Shown: positions 42,631 to 50,991 of the stretch, one piece after another
Layout of the letters: each line of letters starts with the position of its first letter
How positions within the stretch are numbered: the stretch's first letter is position 1
NCBI RefSeq assembly: GCF_020614395.1
Contig: NZ_CP085324.1
Coordinates: forward strand, 1,431,564 to 1,495,563
Origin: Salarchaeum japonicum
Lineage (GTDB): Archaea > Halobacteriota > Halobacteria > Halobacteriales > Halobacteriaceae
Length of the DNA: 64,000 nt
Direction: 5' to 3'
Made by a program: the position numbers and the translations under genes
The notes under the pieces: generated by a model
Told to the model about the DNA's origin: nothing
What the model saw: only the letters and a program-made list of their open reading frames with translations
Database searches by the model: none

Positions 42631-43302
42631 TCACGCGATGGTTCGCGCGGCGTCGGCGAGGAACAGCAGGCCGAATCCGGCGAGGAGGAGGGCTGAGAGC
42701 GCGCTGACGGCGGGTGCGAGGGATTCGACGCGGCGTTCGGCGGCGGCGAGCGCGAGCGGGAAGGAGACGACCCAGCCGAGCACGCCCGCGAAGAACCCGA
42801 AGATGAGTGCGAGGCTGCCGGTGTGGACGACGAGCGCGCCGGCGAGGGAGTCGCCGAGGTAGGGCGTGTAGCTGAGGAGGTCGAGCGTGCCGGGTTCGAC
42901 GAGTGCGACGCCGGCGGACAGCCAGAACGCGAGCTGGTAGGGGTTGGTGATGGCGAGGACGAACGCGCGCTGGAAGCCGGTGCCGGCGACGCGTCGCTCG
43001 CCCGCCTCGCGGAACGACTCGGAGACGCCGCGGTACGCGCCGTACGCGAAGTAGAGCATGAGGACGCCGCCGACGGCGAGCAGGGCGGCGTGGAGGAGCG
43101 GAACGTCGGTGACGACGGCGACGACGCCGACGAGCGCGAGCACGAAGAAGCAGAAGTCGGCGGTCGCCGCGCCGAGACCGGCGCGAACGCCCTTCCGCCA
43201 GCCGCGCTGCACGGCTTCCTCGGCGATGACGGCGTTCATCGGGCCGGGGGGTGCGGCGAGCGCGAGGCCGAACGCGACGCCCGCGGCGACTGACGCGAAC
43301 AT
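42631..43302 (-). CDS. LysE/RhtB-family exporter
   Basis: The 223-residue membrane protein has about six helices and the LysE-family N-terminus FGLALAAPPGPMNAVIAEEAVQRGWRKGVRAGLGAATADFCFF, with the PGP motif. These proteins export amino acids or related small solutes. I start at the ATG at 43302, where the family sequence begins; an upstream in-frame extension is not homologous. It diverges from the MaoC gene at 43370 and is followed by the CHAT paralogues after 41 bp. Substrate unknown. Confidence 0.87.
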   Translation of the reverse strand: MFASVAAGVAFGLALAAPPGPMNAVIAEEAVQRGWRKGVRAGLGAATADFCFFVLALVGVVAVVTDVPLLHAALLAVGGVLMLYFAYGAYRGVSESFREAGERRVAGTGFQRAFVLAITNPYQLAFWLSAGVALVEPGTLDLLSYTPYLGDSLAGALVVHTGSLALIFGFFAGVLGWVVSFPLALAAAERRVESLAPAVSALSALLLAGFGLLFLADAARTIA

Positions 43303-43369
43303 AGTTCGAGTGGGCGGCGTGCCGTGAAAAACACCGCGTTCTTTGCGTCGCGGTGCCGTACGACCCACC

Positions 43370-43909
43370 ATGCCAGACACTACCGTGGTCGAGGGGTGGC
43401 AGGGACGGTTCTACGAGGACTTCGATGTGGGCGACGTGTACAAGCACCCGTACGGGCGGACGGTGACCGAGACGGACAACGTCTGGTTCACGAACCTCAC
43501 GATGAACGTGAACCCGATGCACTTCAACGAGGCGTACGCGTCGGCGACCGAGTTCGAGGAGCGCCTCGTGGACGGGACGTTCGTCATCGCGCTCGCGGTG
43601 GGGATGAGTGTCGTGGACGTGTCCGTGAACGCCACCGCGAACCTCGGGTACGACGACGTCCAGCACCACGCGCCCGTCTTCCACGGCGACACCATCTTCG
43701 CCGAGTCCGAAGTGCTCTCGAAGCGCGAACTCGATAGCAGAGAACACGTCGGCGTCGTCACCACGGAGTTGCGCGCGTACAACCAGGAGGGGACGAAGGT
43801 GTTGTCGTTGGAGCGGACGCCGATGGTGCTCAAGCGGGAGTACGCGGACGTGTCGGCGGATCGCCCGCCGGGCTGGCCGGACGGCGTCGGCACGCAGGCC
43901 GAGGATTAG
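43370..43909 (+). CDS. MaoC-family dehydratase (mesaconyl-CoA hydratase-like)
   Basis: The 179-residue hotdog protein starts VEGWQGRFYEDFDVGDVYKHPYGRTVTETDNVWFTNLTMNVNPMHFNEAYA, a pattern typical of MaoC enzymes acting on branched or dicarboxylic acyl-CoAs such as mesaconyl-CoA/beta-methylmalyl-CoA. A QHHAPVFHGDTIFAESEV segment follows. The methylaspartate cycle of haloarchaea uses such an enzyme, but the other cycle genes are not here, so the assignment is tentative. It converges with the TPP enzyme gene, sharing TTAG. Confidence 0.82.
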   Translation: MPDTTVVEGWQGRFYEDFDVGDVYKHPYGRTVTETDNVWFTNLTMNVNPMHFNEAYASATEFEERLVDGTFVIALAVGMSVVDVSVNATANLGYDDVQHHAPVFHGDTIFAESEVLSKRELDSREHVGVVTTELRAYNQEGTKVLSLERTPMVLKREYADVSADRPPGWPDGVGTQAED

Positions 43910-45537
43910 TCGCGCATGTGGACGCTCGCCTGCGGTTCCGCGGGGTCGGTCGGCACCTCGACGAGCGTCGGGCCGTCCCGGTCGAACGCCGTGTCCACGG
44001 CCGCCCGAATCTCGTCGGGAGTCTCGGCGCGCACGGTCGTCACGCCCATGCCCTCCGCGATGGTCGCGAGCGAGAGCGGCGTCTCCGGCCAGTCGTAGGC
44101 GTCGAGGCCGTACGAGCGCTCGGCCTCCTCGGAGATGATGGCGTAGTCGCTGTTGTTGAACGCGACGAGAACGATGGGGAGGTTCTCGACCGCGGCGGTG
44201 TGGAGTTCGTGAATGCACATCATCAGGCCGCCGTCGCCGGAGAGCGCGAGCACGCCCTCGTCGGGGTTCGCGCGCGCCGCGCCGATGGCGGCGGGGAGGC
44301 CGGTTCCCATCGTCGCCCACGACCCCGGATTGACGTACGAGCGCGGGCCGTACGCCGGGAAGGAGACGAGCGTCCAGATGCGGAAGCCGCCCGCGTCCGC
44401 GGAGACGGGCGCGTCGCGGGGCGTGGCGTCGCGGACGGCCGAGAGCGCGGCGACGGACGGGAGCGGCGGCTGGGAGCGCTCGCGGAGGGCGGCCATCCGG
44501 TCGGCGTCGGCCTCCCGCACGGCTTGCGCGCGCGCCGCGCCCTCGCGGTTCTCGGTGCGTTCCAGGCGGCCCGCGAGACCGGCGAGCGCCGCGCCCGCGT
44601 CCGCGACGAGCGCCACCGCCGGCTCGTAGCCCGTCCCCACGTCCTCGGGGTCGAGCGTGACGTGCACCAGCGTCTCGGGCATCTCGACCGTCCACGAGCG
44701 GGTGGCGACCGCGTCGAAGTCCGTGCCGACGGCGAGCAGTGCGTCCGACTCCGCGAGCAGGGAGATGAGGTCGGGGCTCGCGCCGCCGCAGAGCACGCCC
44801 GCGGAGAGGTCGTGGTCTTCCGGAATCGTCCCCTTGCCCTTGTAGGTGGTGACGACGGGCGCGTCGAGGGGTTCCGCGACGCCGACGAGCGCGCCGGATG
44901 CGTCCGCGGAGCGCACGCCGCCGCCCGCGAGAATCACGGGAGCGTCGGCGTCGTTCAAGTGGTCGATGGCGTCCCCGAGCGCGGCCTCGTCCACGCCGTG
45001 AACGGACTCCGTCGCGTAGTCGCCGGGTTCGGCGAGCGTCACGTCCATCGGGAGGAAGTTCTTCGGGATGCCGACGCGCACGGGGCCCTTCGGCGGCGTT
45101 TGCGCGACAGCGATGGCGCGCTCGATTTCCGCGAGCGTGGCCTCGGGGTTCTCCACCAGGACGTTCTCCTTCACGACGTTGTCGTACGTGTCGGGCGGGG
45201 TCTCGTGGATGCCGTCGCCGCCGCGAATCTCGGGGTCGGTCTCGACGGCGAGGTGGAGGAGGGGCGTGCAGTCGTTGAGCGCGTTCTTCAGGCCGTTCAT
45301 CGCGTTCATGTCGCCCGGACCGGGAACGACGCAGGTCGCCGCCATGTCGCCGGAGGTCTCGGCGTACCCCCACGCCTCGTGCGTGACCGCGGTCTCGTGG
45401 CGGGCGACGACGAAGTCGATGGCGTCGCTGTCGCCGATGGCGTCGTTCAACGGGAGGGTTTGCTTGCCGGGGATGCCGAACACCGTATCGATGCCGTGTG
45501 CGACCAATCGGTCGATGACGGCCTCGCTCACGCGCAT
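43906..45537 (-). CDS. Thiamine-diphosphate-dependent enzyme, acetolactate synthase-like
   Basis: The 543-residue protein has the three-domain TPP-enzyme fold. The pyrimidine half contains E48 (ARHETAVTHEAWGYAE), the central domain contains VILAGGGVRSADASG, and the pyrophosphate half contains LSGDGGLMMCIHELHTAAVENLPIVLVAFNN with the GDG..N metal motif. It decarboxylates or condenses 2-oxo acids. It lacks a partner small subunit, and the FGIPGKQTLPL N-terminus differs from true AHAS, so it is probably a catabolic decarboxylase or acyloin-type enzyme. It diverges from the FAD oxidase gene across a shared promoter. Confidence 0.85.
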   Translation of the reverse strand: MRVSEAVIDRLVAHGIDTVFGIPGKQTLPLNDAIGDSDAIDFVVARHETAVTHEAWGYAETSGDMAATCVVPGPGDMNAMNGLKNALNDCTPLLHLAVETDPEIRGGDGIHETPPDTYDNVVKENVLVENPEATLAEIERAIAVAQTPPKGPVRVGIPKNFLPMDVTLAEPGDYATESVHGVDEAALGDAIDHLNDADAPVILAGGGVRSADASGALVGVAEPLDAPVVTTYKGKGTIPEDHDLSAGVLCGGASPDLISLLAESDALLAVGTDFDAVATRSWTVEMPETLVHVTLDPEDVGTGYEPAVALVADAGAALAGLAGRLERTENREGAARAQAVREADADRMAALRERSQPPLPSVAALSAVRDATPRDAPVSADAGGFRIWTLVSFPAYGPRSYVNPGSWATMGTGLPAAIGAARANPDEGVLALSGDGGLMMCIHELHTAAVENLPIVLVAFNNSDYAIISEEAERSYGLDAYDWPETPLSLATIAEGMGVTTVRAETPDEIRAAVDTAFDRDGPTLVEVPTDPAEPQASVHMRD

Positions 45538-45616
45538 ACCGAGTGAGTCGCAGGGAGCGCAATAACTCTTGGTAGACCGGGCGAACCTTTAGAAGGACGT
45601 ACACGAACGACCGTGT
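45538..45616. promoter_or_regulatory. Divergent promoter between TPP enzyme and FAD oxidase genes
   Basis: The 79-bp gap holds a TATA-like CCTTTAGAAGG (about 45588-45598), about 26 bp before the plus-strand ATG at 45617. On the other strand, GTTATTG (about 45561-45567) is about 27 bp before the minus-strand ATG at 45537. The spacing fits leaderless archaeal transcripts in both directions from one regulatory region. Confidence 0.6.
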
Positions 45617-46987
45617 ATGACCGACCACGACGTCTCGTTCCTCCGCGACCTCGACGTCGAGTGCTCGTTCACCGAGTCGCGCCGCGAGCAGTACGCCCGC
45701 GACGCCAGCCCCCACCACCCCTCGACGCCCGACGCGGTCGTCTGGCCGGAACGCACAGAGGAGGTCTCGGACGTGCTGTCCGCGGCGTACGAGCGCGGGG
45801 TGCCGGTGACGCCGTGGAGCGGCGGGAGCGGCCTCGAAGGGAACGCCATCCCAGTCGAGGGCGGTATCGTGCTCTCCACGAAGGAGATGACGTGGGTCGA
45901 GGCCGACCCGGACACGCTCACCGCGCGCGTCGGCCCCGGCGTCGTCTACGACGACCTGAACGAGGCGCTCGCCGGCGACGGCCTCCGCTTCCCGCCCGGC
46001 ATCTCCAGCGGCGACGTGGCGACGATCGGCGGGATGATAGCGACGAACGCGAGCGGGTTCAACGCCGTCCGGTACGGCGAGACCCGCGACCACGTCCGCC
46101 GCATCGAAGCCGTCCTCCCCGACGGCGAGGTCGTGGAGGCCGGCCGGAACGTCGTCAAGACATCCTCGGGATACAGCATCACGGACTTGCTCGTCGGGAG
46201 CGAGGGCACGCTCGGCGTGGTGACGGACGCGACCATCGAACTCGCCGGCATCCCCGCCGAGAAGCGGGCGGCGCTCGTCGCGTTCGAGAGCGCGCGCGAC
46301 GCCTGCCGCGCCGTCAGCGACGTCATCGGCGCGGGCGTGAAACCCGGCGCAATCGAGTTCATGGACGCGCACTCCATCGAACTCCTGAACGAGAACCGCG
46401 ACGACCTCACGCTCCCCGAGCGCGCCACCCTCCTGCTCGAACTCCACGGGAACACGAGCGGCATCGACGAGGACTACGCGTTCGTCGAAGGCCTCTGCCG
46501 CGACCACAACGTCGTGGAGTGGACGGAACCCGGCGGCGCGATGGCGGACGTCTGGGAGGCGCGCCGGGAAGCCCTGCCTGCGGCGCGCGCGTACGACCCC
46601 GACCTCGACGTGGCCGTCATCGGCGACGTGGTCGTCCCCATCACGAACTACCCGGACATCGTGGAGCGCGCGCACGAACTCGCCGACGAGTACGACCTGC
46701 TCGTCCCGCTCGTCGGACACGCGGGCGACGGCAACCTCCACTACACGCCGCTCGTCGACCGGGAGGACGAAGACCACGTGATTCGCGCGATGGCGTACAA
46801 CAACGAGGTCGTGCAGGCCGCCATCGAGATGGACGGCACCGCGACCGGCGAACACGGCGTCGGCATCGGAAAGCGCGGGTTCATGAGCGACGAACACGCG
46901 AACACCGTGGACGTGATGCGCGCCGTGAAGGACGCCATCGACCCGAAGGGCCTGCTCAACCCCGGGAAAGTCATCCCCGAAGAATGA
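45617..46987 (+). CDS. FAD-linked oxidase, glycolate oxidase GlcD / D-lactate dehydrogenase type
   Basis: The 456-residue protein has a PCMH FAD-binding domain (PWSGGSGLEGNAIPVEGGIVLS, then PPGISSGDVATIGGMIATNASGFNAVRYGETRDHV). Its C-terminal substrate domain ends GHAGDGNLHYTPLVD, EHGVGIGKRGFM and DPKGLLNPGK, conserved in GlcD/DLD enzymes. It oxidises a 2-hydroxy acid to the 2-oxo acid. No GlcE or GlcF-like iron-sulphur partner is adjacent, so electrons must go to an unlinked acceptor. Its product class would fit the 2-oxo-acid TPP enzyme encoded divergently. Confidence 0.93.
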   Translation: MTDHDVSFLRDLDVECSFTESRREQYARDASPHHPSTPDAVVWPERTEEVSDVLSAAYERGVPVTPWSGGSGLEGNAIPVEGGIVLSTKEMTWVEADPDTLTARVGPGVVYDDLNEALAGDGLRFPPGISSGDVATIGGMIATNASGFNAVRYGETRDHVRRIEAVLPDGEVVEAGRNVVKTSSGYSITDLLVGSEGTLGVVTDATIELAGIPAEKRAALVAFESARDACRAVSDVIGAGVKPGAIEFMDAHSIELLNENRDDLTLPERATLLLELHGNTSGIDEDYAFVEGLCRDHNVVEWTEPGGAMADVWEARREALPAARAYDPDLDVAVIGDVVVPITNYPDIVERAHELADEYDLLVPLVGHAGDGNLHYTPLVDREDEDHVIRAMAYNNEVVQAAIEMDGTATGEHGVGIGKRGFMSDEHANTVDVMRAVKDAIDPKGLLNPGKVIPEE

Positions 46988-47064
46988 GCACTGTAAAGCG
47001 AACCGGAGAGAATCCCTAACAACGCTGGGGAAGGTTTTTCGGGGTTCGCGGTGTGGGTCGCGGT

Positions 47065-47862
47065 ATGAGTGACGCAGTCACGCTCGACGTGGAGGACGGT
47101 GTCGCGACCATCACGCTCGACCAGCCCGAGCGCCGGAACGCGCTCTCCCGCGAGATAACCGCGGGCCTGCGCGACCGCCTCGAACACGTCCGCGACGAGG
47201 TCGAGGACGCCCGCGCCGTCGTCGTGCAGGGGTCGGGCGGCGCGTTCAGCGCCGGCGGCGACATCGCCGCGATGAAAGAACGACTCAACTCCGACGAGTC
47301 GCTGGAGGAGGCCGTGAAGACGCTGGAGCGCACGACGAGCGAGACGCTCGCGCTCCTCGTGGAGTTCCCGCTCCCCACCATCGCGAAGGTGGACGGCCCC
47401 GCCGTGGGCGCGGGTGCGAACCTCGCCATCGCCTGCGACGTCCAGCTCGCCACCGAGGACGCGAGCATCGGGTTCGTGTTCCGGCAGGTCGGCCTCTCCG
47501 TGGACGCCGGCACGTCCTATCTCCTCCCGCGCGTCGTCGGGACGAACGTCGCGAAGGAACTCGTCTACACGGGCGAAATCATGGGCGCGGAGCGCGCACA
47601 CGACCTCGGGCTGTTCAACCACGTCTACGGGAGCGACGAGTTCGACGCGAAGGCGGACGCGATGGTCGAACGCATCGCGTCCGGCCCGACAGCGGCGTTC
47701 CGGCACGCGAAACGCCTCATCGACGAAGGCTTCGAGAAGACCATCGACCAGGCGATGACGGACGAGGCAGTCGCGCAGGGCGTCGTCTTCGACACGTACG
47801 ACCACGAAGAAGGCGTCCGCGCGTTCCTCGAAGACAGAGACCCCGAGTTCGAGGGGCGCTAA
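47065..47862 (+). CDS. Crotonase-fold enoyl-CoA hydratase/isomerase (PaaG-like)
   Basis: The 265-residue protein has the crotonase oxyanion-hole loop AFSAGGDIAAM (60-70). The two glutamates of true enoyl-CoA hydratases are replaced (N119 in GAGANLA, Q141 in FRQVGL), while D147 in SVDAGTSYLLPR is retained, as in PaaG-type ring or double-bond isomerases. So an isomerase on acyl-CoA is more likely than a hydratase. The ATG at 47065 gives the usual N-terminus; a start four codons upstream is possible. Its stop overlaps that of the convergent MaoC gene. Confidence 0.85.
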   Translation: MSDAVTLDVEDGVATITLDQPERRNALSREITAGLRDRLEHVRDEVEDARAVVVQGSGGAFSAGGDIAAMKERLNSDESLEEAVKTLERTTSETLALLVEFPLPTIAKVDGPAVGAGANLAIACDVQLATEDASIGFVFRQVGLSVDAGTSYLLPRVVGTNVAKELVYTGEIMGAERAHDLGLFNHVYGSDEFDAKADAMVERIASGPTAAFRHAKRLIDEGFEKTIDQAMTDEAVAQGVVFDTYDHEEGVRAFLEDRDPEFEGR

Positions 47863-48308
47863 CCCTCGAACTCGCGGCGCTCGTAGAACGCCTTCCCGCG
47901 CATCGTCATCACGACCTCGTCGTCCCCATTGAACATCGCGGTGTCCGTCGTGAGCAACCCCCGCCGGGGGTCGCTCTCAAGCGGCCGTTTCTCCGCGACT
48001 TCGAGGCGCACGGAGAGCGTGTCCCCGGGCCGAACGGGCTCCGTCCACTGAATCTCCTCCACGCCCGGCGACCCGAGGCTCGCCGCGTCGTCGTAGTGGT
48101 GTTCGACCATGAGCTTCATCCAGAGCGACGCCGTGTGCCAGCCGGACGCGATGAGACCGCCGAACGGCGACTCCTTCGCCGCCTCCTCGTCCACGTGGAA
48201 CGGCTGCGGGTCGAACTGCTCCGCGAACTCCAGGATTTCCTCCTTCGTCACCGTGTACGACCCGAACTCCTCCACGTCGCCCACGTCGTAGTCCTCGTAG
48301 TACGTCAC
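47859..48308 (-). CDS. MaoC-family (R)-hydratase
   Basis: The 149-residue hotdog protein has EFAEQFDPQPFHVDEEAAKESPFGGLIASGWHTASLWMKLM, the R-specific enoyl-CoA hydratase motif with D33 and H38 as likely catalytic pair. It hydrates enoyl-CoA to (R)-3-hydroxyacyl-CoA. It overlaps the stop of the upstream phosphotransferase-like gene by four bases, so the two are coupled, and it shares stop bases with the crotonase-fold gene. With the neighbouring acyl-CoA dehydrogenase it fits a beta-oxidation-like route. Confidence 0.88.
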   Translation of the reverse strand: MTYYEDYDVGDVEEFGSYTVTKEEILEFAEQFDPQPFHVDEEAAKESPFGGLIASGWHTASLWMKLMVEHHYDDAASLGSPGVEEIQWTEPVRPGDTLSVRLEVAEKRPLESDPRRGLLTTDTAMFNGDDEVVMTMRGKAFYERREFEG

Positions 48309-49378
48309 AGCGGCTCCTCCCCCTCGATGATGCGAACCGCGCGGTCAGCGAGCGCGGGCACGCGCTCCTCCATCAGCGGATACATCGGGTCGTCCGAGTT
48401 CCCCTCCAGGTAGCGCCGGTAGAACATCTCGCCCAGGCCGGCGAGCTTGTAGACGGCGAGCGCGCGGTAGAACCGCTCGTGCTCGAAGTCGAGGCCGGTC
48501 TGGTTCTCCCAGCGCTCCACGAGTTCGACCCGGGTCGGGTAGCCGTCGCGCTGCATGAACGTCGCCTCCAGTTCGGGGACGGCGGGCTCGGGGTCTTTCG
48601 CGTCCCGCCAGTAGGAGAGCATCCACCCGAGGTCGGCGCGCGGGTCGCCGAGCGTGCTCATCTCCCAGTCGAACACGCCCGTCAGTTCGGGGGGCGTGCC
48701 CGGCGCGTACAGGACGTTGTCGAGCTTGTAGTCCCCGTGGACGAGCGTGTGCGGGTGGTCGTCGGGACAGTGTTCGTCCAGCCAGTCCCCCACGCGGTCG
48801 AGTTTCGGAACCTCGCGGTCGTCCGCGGTGACCTCGAACGCCCACGAGAGCTGTTGCCCCCAGCGGTCGACCTGCCGACGCGTGTAGCCCGCGGGCCGCC
48901 CGAGTTCGCCGAGTCCGACCGCCTCGTAGTCCACGTCGTGGATGGCCGCGAGCGTGTCCACGAGTTCCTCGCCGACGCGCTGTCGGGACGCCGCGTTCGC
49001 GAACCGCTCGGGTTCGTCGTCGCGCAGCACGTCGCCGGGCACGCGCTCCATCACGTAGAAATCGCTCCCGATGACGGAATGGTCGTCGCACGCCGCGACC
49101 GTCGGTGGCACCGGCACGTCCGTGTCCTGGAGGGCGTCGATGACGCGGTACTCGCGGAGCACGTCGTGGGCGGTGTCCGCGGTCTCGCCCGGCGGCGGCC
49201 GGCGAATCACCAGGTCGCTGTCGCCCCACTCGACGAACAGCGTCTCGTTCGAGTGTCCTTCCGCGTGCCGCTCGACGTCGTAGGCGTCCGTCGGCCCGAG
49301 TTCGGATTCGAGGAACGCCCGCAGCGCGTCCTCGTCAACGAGCCGCGCGAAGTACGCCTCGCTCGCATCGTCTGGCAT
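48305..49378 (-). CDS. Aminoglycoside-phosphotransferase-fold protein (ACAD10/11-like)
   Basis: The 357-residue kinase-fold protein has GHSNETLFVEWGDSDLVIRRPP (nucleotide-binding lysine/arginine region), a catalytic loop LVHGDYKLDNVLY and FDWEMSTLGDPRADLGW (the DFG-like aspartate). This subfamily pairs with acyl-CoA dehydrogenases, as in ACAD10/ACAD11, and has been connected with phosphorylating 4-hydroxy-acyl-CoAs. Here an acyl-CoA dehydrogenase is divergently next to it, supporting that connection. I start at the ATG at 49378; upstream extension is not conserved. Confidence 0.87.
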   Translation of the reverse strand: MPDDASEAYFARLVDEDALRAFLESELGPTDAYDVERHAEGHSNETLFVEWGDSDLVIRRPPPGETADTAHDVLREYRVIDALQDTDVPVPPTVAACDDHSVIGSDFYVMERVPGDVLRDDEPERFANAASRQRVGEELVDTLAAIHDVDYEAVGLGELGRPAGYTRRQVDRWGQQLSWAFEVTADDREVPKLDRVGDWLDEHCPDDHPHTLVHGDYKLDNVLYAPGTPPELTGVFDWEMSTLGDPRADLGWMLSYWRDAKDPEPAVPELEATFMQRDGYPTRVELVERWENQTGLDFEHERFYRALAVYKLAGLGEMFYRRYLEGNSDDPMYPLMEERVPALADRAVRIIEGEEPL

Positions 49379-49480
49379 ACCCGGGCGTTCTATCTCCTCG
49401 TACGAATAGGTATGGATGAGAATTACCGCTCGATGCAAAGTAGGACGAATCTTTTTACATTGTATTCACGAAGGGTGGGT
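49379..49480. promoter_or_regulatory. Divergent promoter between phosphotransferase-like and acyl-CoA dehydrogenase genes
   Basis: The 102-bp gap contains a T-rich TCTTTTTACATTG (about 49450-49462), about 25 bp before the ATG at 49481, overlapping a short palindrome TACA-T-TGTA (49456-49464). TACCTATTCG on the minus strand lies near the start at 49378. The palindrome could be a regulator site over the TATA box, but it is short and may be chance. Confidence 0.4.
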
Positions 49481-50695
49481 ATGGAGTACGACGATTCCGA
49501 GCGAGCGGTCGAGTTCGCCGAGAAGACCCGCGAGTTCGTGGACGAGGTCGTCATCCCCGTCGAGCGCGACGTGCTGGGCGGCGACCCCATCAGCGACGAC
49601 CAACTGGACGCGCTCCGCGAGGAAGCCCGCGACTACGGCGTGTACGCGCCCCACCTCCCCGAGGAGTACGGCGGCCACGGCCTCAGCTACCGCGACATGC
49701 TCCCCGTCTTCGAGGAAGCCGGCCGCAGCCTCCTCGGCGCGCCCGCCATCAAGGTCGAAGCCCCCGACGAGGGCAACATGCACACCCTCGAAACCTTCGG
49801 CACCGAAGCCCAGAAGGAGGAGTACCTCCGACCGCTCGTCCAGGGCGAAATCCGGAGCGCGTTCTCGATGACCGAGCCGATTCAGGGCGGCGGGAGCGAC
49901 CCGAAGATGATGGCTACCACGGCCGAGAAGGACGGCGACGAGTGGGTCATCAACGGCCACAAGTGGTGGACGACGCAGGGAACGGAAGCCGACGTGCTCA
50001 TCGTCATGGCCGTCACCGACCCCGACGCCCACCCCTACGAGGGCTGTTCGCTCTTCCTCGTGGACGCGGACACGCCCGGCGTGAACGTCGTGCGCGACAT
50101 CCCCCACACCGGCGGGAACGTCACCGGCATCGGCCACGCCGAAATCGAGTACGACGACGTGCGCGTCCCCGAAGACGCCCTGCTCGGCGAACTCAACGAA
50201 GGATTCAGTCACGCGCAAGCCCGCCTCGGCCCCGCCCGCCTCACCCACTGCATGCGGTACTCCGGCATGGCCCAACGCGCCCTCGACGTCGCGAAAGCCT
50301 ACATCAGCGAACGCGAAGCATTCGGCGAACCCCTCAGCGAGAAACAAGCCCTCCGCTTCGAAATCGCGGACGCCGAAACCAACCTCCACGCCGCCCGCAC
50401 CATGGTTCGCCACGCCGCCCGCCAAATCAACCAGGGGAACGAAGCCCGCATCCCCGTCGCCATGACCAAAGTGTTCGCCGCGAACACCTGCCAGAACGTC
50501 ATCGACCAAGCCATCCAGATGTGCGGCGGAAACGGCATCGGCAAAGACCTCCCCCTCGCCGACTTCTACGAGAGCGTCCGCCAGTTCCGCATCGTCGACG
50601 GTGCCGACGAAGTCCACAAACGCGTCATCGCCCGCGACGCACTCAGCGACGCCGACGAACACGCGTTCGAACTCGAAGCCCTCACGCGCTTCTAG
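49481..50695 (+). CDS. Acyl-CoA dehydrogenase
   Basis: The 404-residue flavoprotein has the three-part ACAD fold: an N-terminal helical domain with LPEEYGGHGLSYRDMLPV, a beta domain with AFSMTEPIQGGGSDPKMM and WVINGHKWWTTQGTEADV, and a C-terminal domain with QMCGGNGIGKDLPLADFYESVRQFRIVDGADEVH. It oxidises acyl-CoA to 2-enoyl-CoA, passing electrons to an electron-transfer flavoprotein not present here. The ACAD11-like branch matches the adjacent kinase-fold gene. Its stop is immediately followed by copy B of the structured element. Confidence 0.93.
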   Translation: MEYDDSERAVEFAEKTREFVDEVVIPVERDVLGGDPISDDQLDALREEARDYGVYAPHLPEEYGGHGLSYRDMLPVFEEAGRSLLGAPAIKVEAPDEGNMHTLETFGTEAQKEEYLRPLVQGEIRSAFSMTEPIQGGGSDPKMMATTAEKDGDEWVINGHKWWTTQGTEADVLIVMAVTDPDAHPYEGCSLFLVDADTPGVNVVRDIPHTGGNVTGIGHAEIEYDDVRVPEDALLGELNEGFSHAQARLGPARLTHCMRYSGMAQRALDVAKAYISEREAFGEPLSEKQALRFEIADAETNLHAARTMVRHAARQINQGNEARIPVAMTKVFAANTCQNVIDQAIQMCGGNGIGKDLPLADFYESVRQFRIVDGADEVHKRVIARDALSDADEHAFELEALTRF

Positions 50696-50887
50696 CCCAC
50701 CTTTTTACTGCGGAGGGTTCGCTCCGCGAACCCCCGCTTGCAAAAACCTGGAGGAAAAAGACGCGAGCGCTCCGCGCTCGCGGGAACAGCGCGCCAGAGG
50801 CGCGCTGATGGCTCCGCTTCCGCACCGCCCCACACAGAGGTGAACGTTCAAATACGAGCGCGCGGCCAGCGGTGGGTGATGTACTGA
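50696..50887 (+). repeat. Structured intergenic element, copy B
   Basis: This gene-free stretch starts one base after the acyl-CoA dehydrogenase stop with CCCACCTTTTTAC. It has an 8-bp hairpin GGGTTCGC-TCC-GCGAACCC (50715-50733), the linker CAAAAACCTGGAGGAAAAA (50741-50759), a 9-bp hairpin CGCGAGCGC-TCC-GCGCTCGCG (50762-50782) and a third hairpin with AGA loop (50787-50807). It ends with a GAACGTTCAA...GCGGCCAGCGG...TACTGA block (50842-50887). Order and end blocks equal copy A at 19613; stem sequences differ. The remaining 50888-50991 looks like ordinary upstream sequence of the Sir2 gene. Confidence 0.8.
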
Positions 50888-50991
50888 CGAGCGGCGGACG
50901 GGAGTCCGGTTCGGTGACGGCGACACGCTCCCGTGCGCGACGGCGCTGTCGCCTGCACGCCACTTTTCCCCGTGAACGCCTATCCGTGGAT

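Noticed and set aside
42599-46897. Open frame of about 1430 codons on the minus strand
   Set aside because: It overlaps five well supported genes (LysE, MaoC, TPP enzyme, FAD oxidase) in another frame and has only Arg-rich composition.
50705-50926. Minus-strand small open frames over the structured element, sharing a short peptide with those at 19739-19960
   Set aside because: The similarity follows the conserved nucleotide block, while frames around it are disrupted by different hairpins; treated as non-coding unless codon analysis shows otherwise.
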